Source: CAYFUT01 sp964346395
GTDB taxonomy: Bacteria; Bacillota; Halanaerobiia; Halobacteroidales; Halobacteroidaceae
Direction of reading: 5' to 3'
Assembly (NCBI GenBank): GCA_964346395.1
Contig: CAYFUT010000082.1
Coordinates: 1 to 10,883 of the forward strand
Length of the DNA stretch: 10,883 nucleotides
A program made the position numbers and the translations under genes. Shown one piece after another: positions 7,889 through 10,883 of the stretch. The first letter of the stretch is position 1, and each line of letters begins with the position of its first letter. The notes under the pieces were generated by a model. That model was not told the origin of the DNA and ran no database searches. It was given only the letters and a program-made list of their open reading frames with translations.

Positions 7889-7917
7889 AAATTGAGCCGC
7901 TATTAGCGGCTCAATTT
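7889..7917 (-). terminator. Terminator of the small exported-protein gene
   Basis: A perfect 14-bp stem (7889-7902 with 7904-7917) has core GAGCCGC/GCGGCTC, and on the minus strand the descending arm runs into TTTTGCG. It lies 18 bp after the stop of the gene at 7935-8237 and separates it from the operon beginning at 7571. Confidence 0.75.
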
Positions 7918-7934
7918 AAGCAAAAGAAGAAAGA

Positions 7935-8237
7935 TCAACCCTCCTCTCTACAATAATAAATTTTAAGCTTTCCTGCTGGTAAATACTTAAAATCAAGAAT
8001 AGTAATCTGACCAGTAAACACAGCCTGCTCTTCTGCTCCTTCAGCAGGCAAATTTTTCTGAACTAACTTTTTTAAAACTCCCATTAAGTCCCCAAACTTC
8101 TCCTGCCCGGCCAGCTCAATTAACTGCTCTTCTTCAACTACTATCACTTCACTCTCCGCCTTCATCACCTGCGCTGAAGCTGCCGGCGCCTGCAGCAAAA
8201 CCACCGCCACCGCTAGCAGAATTATTAATTTTTTCAT
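7935..8237 (-). CDS. Small exported protein of unknown function (100 aa)
   Basis: From the ATG at 8237 it is 100 residues. The signal peptide is clear (MKKLIILLAVAVVLL, likely cut after ASA at about 22), leaving a mature protein of about 78 residues. That part is acidic (VVEEEQLIEL), has a short amphipathic helix (FGDLMGVLKKLVQK) and ends in strands with KLKIYYCREEG; its one Cys is near the C-terminus. I do not recognise the family. A reading from an ATG at 8291 is rejected: that ATG sits in a palindrome and has no ribosome binding site, whereas AGGAGGG lies 6 nt before 8237. It is downstream of the SLH porin in the same direction but has the porin terminator between them, so it may be expressed separately or by read-through. 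Confidence 0.65.
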   Translation of the reverse strand: MKKLIILLAVAVVLLQAPAASAQVMKAESEVIVVEEEQLIELAGQEKFGDLMGVLKKLVQKNLPAEGAEEQAVFTGQITILDFKYLPAGKLKIYYCREEG

Positions 8238-8243
8238 CACCAA

Positions 8244-8250
8244 CCCTCCT
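8244..8250 (-). promoter_or_regulatory. Ribosome binding site setting the 8237 start
   Basis: AGGAGGG on the minus strand lies 6 nt before the ATG at 8237. The alternative upstream ATG at 8291 has no such site. Confidence 0.7.
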
Positions 8251-8277
8251 TGTAGTTTCCTAAAATTAATTAGAAGG

Positions 8278-8313
8278 CTATGTAGCGGCATGATATATCA
8301 TGCCGCTACATAG
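8278..8313. repeat. 36-bp perfect palindrome with AGCGGCATG arms
   Basis: Positions 8278-8313 read the same on both strands without mismatch. The arms contain AGCGGCATG (8284-8292) and CATGCCGCT (8299-8307) around ATATAT. Neither side carries a T-run, and the porin gene has its own terminator at 8347-8375. It lies 40 bp upstream of the small-protein start, so it is either an operator-like site or a leader hairpin. The arms match those of the hairpin at 30-54. Confidence 0.75.
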
Positions 8314-8346
8314 TTATTAGTTCTTAACTCAATTTTAGTGTAATTT

Positions 8347-8375
8347 AAAAAAGGCCCCTGGTTGCCCAGAGGCCT
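8347..8375 (-). terminator. Terminator of the SLH porin gene
   Basis: On the minus strand AGGCC pairs with GGCCT and CTGG/CCAG continues the stem after one mismatch, directly followed by six T (8347-8352). It lies 14 bp past the porin TAA. This is the clearest intrinsic terminator in the window. Confidence 0.9.
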
Positions 8376-8389
8376 GATAGTTAAACTAT

Positions 8390-10045
8390 TTAAAACTGAA
8401 TACTGTACTTACCAACAATACTTTCTGTATTGTAGCTATCTGTTTCTTCCTCACCAGTAAAGTCCATCTGCTTATAATCAAGCGTAGCAGCCGAACCTTC
8501 TGTTACTTGATATTCAACTCCGGCTTTAGCTACTGCTTTCTGACCAGCAGTATCTACGCGGGCTTCTTTGTTAGCCCAACTGTAGCCTCCAGTTAGAGTT
8601 GTTTTTTCGCCTAGTTTATAAACGGCATCCACAGCTGCCTCCTGGTTCAAATACTGTTCATTGTCCAGGTCATAAACAGCAGCTAACTTAGCCTCCGGCG
8701 CCAACTGAATACCGGCTACTTCAAACTCCGGTGCATAAGCAACACTAACTACCTTGTCTGACTTATCATTAGTATCGTCACCATCATTTGTCTTTTCGTA
8801 ATCATAAAGAGCGGCTAATTTTACGTCGCCCAGTTCTTTATTAGCCTCTAAATAACGAGCTTGGTCTTCAGAATTAACTTCGTATTCTAAATTTCCAAAG
8901 ACATTTACTCCGACCAATACATAAGGATTTTCTTCTTCAACTTCAGCACTTAAGGTTGTTTCGTTACCGCCTTCATAATCGTCAGGCTGAATAGCAGTAA
9001 ATCCATCCGTAGCATACTGATAGTCAGCTGCTAGGTTAACCTTAGCAATCTTCTTGCTGACACCTAATCTAGCTAACTTTTCTTCTAAATCAGTATCATT
9101 AACCGCCACTTCACCAGTTAAATCAACTCCGGCTAATTGGAAAGCTCCTTCAGCGCCGACAACTGCATCCGTACCTTCTTCATCAGCTAATCCCATGAAG
9201 ACATCCACAGGTAAAGCCAATAAGTTTTCCTGCTTAACAGCTAACGTCTTAGTATCAATATTATCTTCATCCTTGTCTGCTCGACCTAAAGCTACTGTAG
9301 AATTACCGGCATTTAAGATTACGCCGTCAATATTATCTTCACCGCCGAATAAATAATCCTTCCAGCCTAAATCCTGGTCATCTCCAATAGCAGCCTTAAA
9401 CTGCTCAGTAGTTACTGTTCCGGACAGGCTTTCTACTGTAAAATTACTTTCATCAGCTTTATTACCAAAGTAATTGTTAACTGCCTGTAGATTCAAATCA
9501 GCAGTTACGCCGTCCTTAGCAATCTTAATTTCAGAATCAATTGTCTGCTTAAAGTTATCTTCAGCTACTACTTTATCGTCATCATCAATATCACCGTCGC
9601 CGTCAATATCCTGCTCATAAGGATCTTGATAGGTAGTTCCTTCTCCGCCCACAGTAATATCTTTATATTCAACTCCTGTTTTTCCTGTAATTTTAACAGT
9701 CTGCATAGCGTCTAATTCATCATTTACCGCTGCTAGTTCTTTATCAAATTCGCCAGCTAACTGCTGTAGTGCATTAGCTACATCTTGACTCAATTCAGTA
9801 TCTTCTGCTTTGATTTTATCCAGCACTTTTGAAGTTAACGCAGCTACTTCATAACGACTTAGTGATTCATTTCCTTTAAATTCGCCGTCGCTATACCCTT
9901 GAATCAGCCCTGCTTTAGCAACTTGACGCAGCGAATCATGCGCCCAGTGGTTTTCACTTACATCCTGAAACGGCTGCGCCATTACTGGTGCAGTTAGTGT
10001 AAAGACCAATATCATAGTTAACACAATAATTAATTTCTTATTCAT
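8390..10045 (-). CDS. OmpM-like SLH-domain porin (outer-membrane/wall tether)
   Basis: 551 residues. Signal peptide about 1-23 (cut after VMA). One SLH domain spans about 26-75, with FQDVSENHWA, GYSDGEFKG and LSRYE at the expected places. An acidic coiled coil runs about 76-115, and the remainder to 551 is a beta-rich domain ending in GKYSIQF. This order is that of the OmpM family of diderm Firmicutes, where the SLH part binds wall-linked polymer and the barrel forms a trimeric porin; the function here is by analogy. Residues 146-157 form an EF-hand-like loop (DIDGDGDIDDDD) early in the barrel. Overall the protein is strongly acidic. The start is supported by AGGGGG 9 nt before the ATG. A structured leader RNA lies upstream and a strong terminator follows, so it is probably a single highly expressed unit. 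Confidence 0.85.
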   Translation of the reverse strand: MNKKLIIVLTMILVFTLTAPVMAQPFQDVSENHWAHDSLRQVAKAGLIQGYSDGEFKGNESLSRYEVAALTSKVLDKIKAEDTELSQDVANALQQLAGEFDKELAAVNDELDAMQTVKITGKTGVEYKDITVGGEGTTYQDPYEQDIDGDGDIDDDDKVVAEDNFKQTIDSEIKIAKDGVTADLNLQAVNNYFGNKADESNFTVESLSGTVTTEQFKAAIGDDQDLGWKDYLFGGEDNIDGVILNAGNSTVALGRADKDEDNIDTKTLAVKQENLLALPVDVFMGLADEEGTDAVVGAEGAFQLAGVDLTGEVAVNDTDLEEKLARLGVSKKIAKVNLAADYQYATDGFTAIQPDDYEGGNETTLSAEVEEENPYVLVGVNVFGNLEYEVNSEDQARYLEANKELGDVKLAALYDYEKTNDGDDTNDKSDKVVSVAYAPEFEVAGIQLAPEAKLAAVYDLDNEQYLNQEAAVDAVYKLGEKTTLTGGYSWANKEARVDTAGQKAVAKAGVEYQVTEGSAATLDYKQMDFTGEEETDSYNTESIVGKYSIQF

Positions 10046-10121
10046 TAGTTGTTTCCCCCTAGTAAATTCCTGGTTTGATTAGTTATCGCTCTGTACTTAA
10101 TCACTTATTTCATTTATTAAT

Positions 10122-10300
10122 AGATATTTCAGTTCACCAGTTTTCGTTAGGGAGTTCAAAATGAGTGACCGTGTTTCCTCACCTTTACTACCGCCCTTAC
10201 GTTCACCAGTCAAGAACTGAAATACCCGGTAACCACTCTCCTCTGCCGGCCTTGCGGGGGGCACCTCCTTTCTCGCCGAGGATAGGAGAGCGTTGAACCG
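10122..10300 (-). ncRNA. Structured leader RNA upstream of the SLH porin, unassigned
   Basis: A GC-rich island of about 180 bp stands out in AT-rich surroundings and lies about 77 nt before the porin start on the same strand. It has two domains. The 5' domain is closed by a 7-bp stem (10284-10290 with 10236-10242) and contains a CTCGGCGAG hairpin and a GCAA loop. The 3' domain is closed by an 11-bp perfect stem (10214-10224 with 10125-10135), with an inner CGTAAGGG/CCCTAACG stem. I compared it from memory with T-box, SAM, lysine, FMN, cobalamin, c-di-GMP and c-di-AMP (ydaO) types and saw none of their conserved cores. It could be a riboswitch, a protein-binding leader, or an independent small RNA. 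Confidence 0.55.
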
Positions 10301-10332
10301 CGAACTTAGTACTACAATGAAAATTGATAATG

Positions 10333-10375
10333 CATCGAATAAGGTATAATCTCAGTATTAGATTTATGTTCGATG
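10333..10375. promoter_or_regulatory. Inverted repeat CATCGAA/TTCGATG
   Basis: A 7-bp inverted repeat (10333-10339 and 10369-10375) encloses 29 bp that include a nested AATCT/AGATT pair. It lies just upstream of the leader RNA on the minus strand, where the porin promoter should be. I could not assign a convincing minus-strand promoter there. An operator is possible but unproven. Confidence 0.25.
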
Positions 10376-10379
10376 GTTT

Positions 10380-10504
10380 ATAGTTTACAATTTACAATTA
10401 ACAGTTGATAGTTGACAGTTAAACTTCAAAAACAAAATTCAATAAAATCTGTAGGTTAGATTTTGACTTTTAATTGTCCATTGTCAATTCTCAATTGTCA
10501 ATTT
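10380..10504. repeat. Inverted arrays of 7-bp repeats
   Basis: Six heptads of the type ACAATTT/ACAGTTG run from 10380 to 10421, and five complementary-type heptads (TCAATTG and variants) from 10470 to 10504. The two arrays are inverted about a 48-bp spacer, so they can fold into one long stem. The spacer has its own AAAATCT/AGATTTT hairpin (10444-10450, 10457-10463). No coding capacity is seen. Confidence 0.75.
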
Positions 10505-10515
10505 TCTTTCTGCAA

Positions 10516-10605
10516 TTAACTAATTCTAGCTGCAACATACAAAACCTTTAAGTAAGATATACCAATCAAGTCAATTTTATATGTTTTAGTTGTTTTATTA
10601 TTCAT
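10516..10605 (-). CDS. Possible 29-residue peptide
   Basis: An ATG at 10605 is preceded by GAAGGA at 7 nt, a good ribosome binding site, and opens 29 codons before TAA. The product starts MNNKTTKTYK, has a mildly hydrophobic middle (IDLIGISYLKVLYVAARI) and no cysteine. The frame stays open upstream to about 10708 without a better start. It overlaps a diverged copy of the repeat core at 10541-10552, so the ORF may be a by-product of repeat sequence. I do not recognise it. Confidence 0.25.
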   Translation of the reverse strand: MNNKTTKTYKIDLIGISYLKVLYVAARIS

Positions 10606-10635
10606 TTTTTTATCCTTCAGTTTAACAGTTCTTCC

Positions 10636-10770
10636 TTTCCTGCCGAAAACCTTTAAGAAAATTCCGCCAATAATCACAAATCTGACTAACTGCTCTGCTT
10701 CGGCATCTATTCACTTCTAGGGTTTCCTGCCGCAAACCTTTAAGTAGTATTTACCTTTACTACCACAAAT
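10636..10770. repeat. Pair of 22-bp direct repeats in a longer unit
   Basis: Positions 10636-10657 and 10723-10744 match at 21 of 22 bases (TTTCCTGCCG, then A or C, then AAACCTTTAAG), 87 bp apart. Each is followed after 17 or 19 bp by CACAAAT, so the unit is about 46-48 bp. A partial third copy with AAACCTTTAAGTA lies at 10542-10554. The function is not known to me. Confidence 0.7.
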
Positions 10771-10790
10771 AAGCCGCCCGAAGGCGGCTT
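10764..10790 (-). terminator. Hairpin with UUCG loop, probable terminator
   Basis: On the minus strand AAGCCGCC and GGCGGCTT (10783-10790 with 10771-10778) close a TTCG tetraloop, followed by ATTTGT. The orientation that gives the stable UUCG loop is minus. It would be a second stop for transcription arriving from beyond the right edge. The T-run is weak. Confidence 0.6.
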
Positions 10791-10811
10791 AGGCTTAATT
10801 TATAACAAACA

Positions 10812-10856
10812 TTTACTAACCTGTAGGAAGATAAAATCCCCCCACAGATTAGTAAA
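10812..10856. repeat. Partial hairpin-repeat copy
   Basis: Arms 10812-10824 and 10844-10856 pair at 12 of 13 positions. The loop between them carries the right-arm core GTAGGAAGATAAAATCCCC, as at 492-510 and 126-139. No left-arm core (ACCTGACTTT) is present. It lies directly past the terminator at 10857-10883 and looks like a shortened member of the family found beside lptD. Confidence 0.6.
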
Positions 10857-10883
10857 ACCCCGAGCCAGAAGTTGGCCCGGGGT
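10857..10883 (-). terminator. Terminator of a gene beyond the right edge
   Basis: ACCCCG/CGGGGT and GCCA/TGGC form a 10-bp stem with one mismatch, and the minus strand continues TTTTACT. It marks the end of a minus-strand gene that is not in the window. Confidence 0.65.

Noticed and set aside
9054..9356. 100-codon plus-strand ORF rich in Ser/Ala/Pro
   Set aside because: It is a shadow of the SLH porin's acidic coding sequence on the opposite strand.
10122..10300. tRNA, SRP RNA, tmRNA or 6S RNA
   Set aside because: No tRNA TPsiC loop, no SRP GGAAG-type core, no tmRNA acceptor or tag region, and no 6S-like open central bubble could be made out.
10324..10350. Plus-strand TTGATA, 15 bp, TATAAT promoter-like pair
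   Set aside because: The spacer is short and no plus-strand gene follows, only repeat arrays. It could drive an RNA, but nothing in the sequence supports one.
10636..10770. Possible CRISPR array
   Set aside because: Only two full copies with an 87-bp period and a second conserved block inside the interval; no array of regular spacers and no cas gene.

Overview
The window comes from an AT-rich, low-GC genome that most resembles a halophilic anaerobe of the Halanaerobiales (diderm Firmicutes). Three lines of evidence agree. There is an LptD-type LPS-assembly barrel. There is a porin with the OmpM plan of SLH domain, coiled coil and beta-barrel, which is typical of diderm Firmicutes. The exported proteins are acid-rich and the ribosome binding sites are strong AGGAGG types. 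Genus is not determined. Every recognised gene lies on the minus strand and every one encodes an exported or envelope protein, so this is an outer-membrane biogenesis/surface locus.

Layout, in + coordinates (transcription runs right to left). Positions 1-534 hold no gene: a minus-strand promoter and hairpin leader for a gene beyond the left edge, then a nest of related hairpin repeats. Positions 535-2571 are lptD, with an extended -10 promoter near 2790 and a large hairpin repeat in its leader. Positions 2873-7571 are a tight three-gene operon (order 7571 to 2873): a 906-residue secreted protein with Ig-like segments, a lipoprotein, and a 459-residue predicted outer-membrane barrel. I recognise none of these three as a named family, and they are the best candidate for an undescribed envelope system. 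Positions 7935-8237 are a 100-residue exported protein. Positions 8390-10045 are the SLH porin. Positions 10046-10883 are a long non-coding stretch: a GC-rich structured leader RNA upstream of the porin, an inverted array of 7-bp repeats, a pair of near-identical 22-bp repeats, a possible 29-codon ORF, and terminators belonging to a gene beyond the right edge.

How the genes may work together (inference): LptD would insert LPS into the outer leaflet. The SLH porin would tether the outer membrane to the wall and provide permeability. The three-gene operon could form a barrel/lipoprotein/surface-protein complex. All three predicted barrels end in an aromatic residue, as expected of substrates of the BAM machinery. 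The intergenic DNA is unusually rich in hairpin-forming repeats, and several sit inside presumed 5' leaders.
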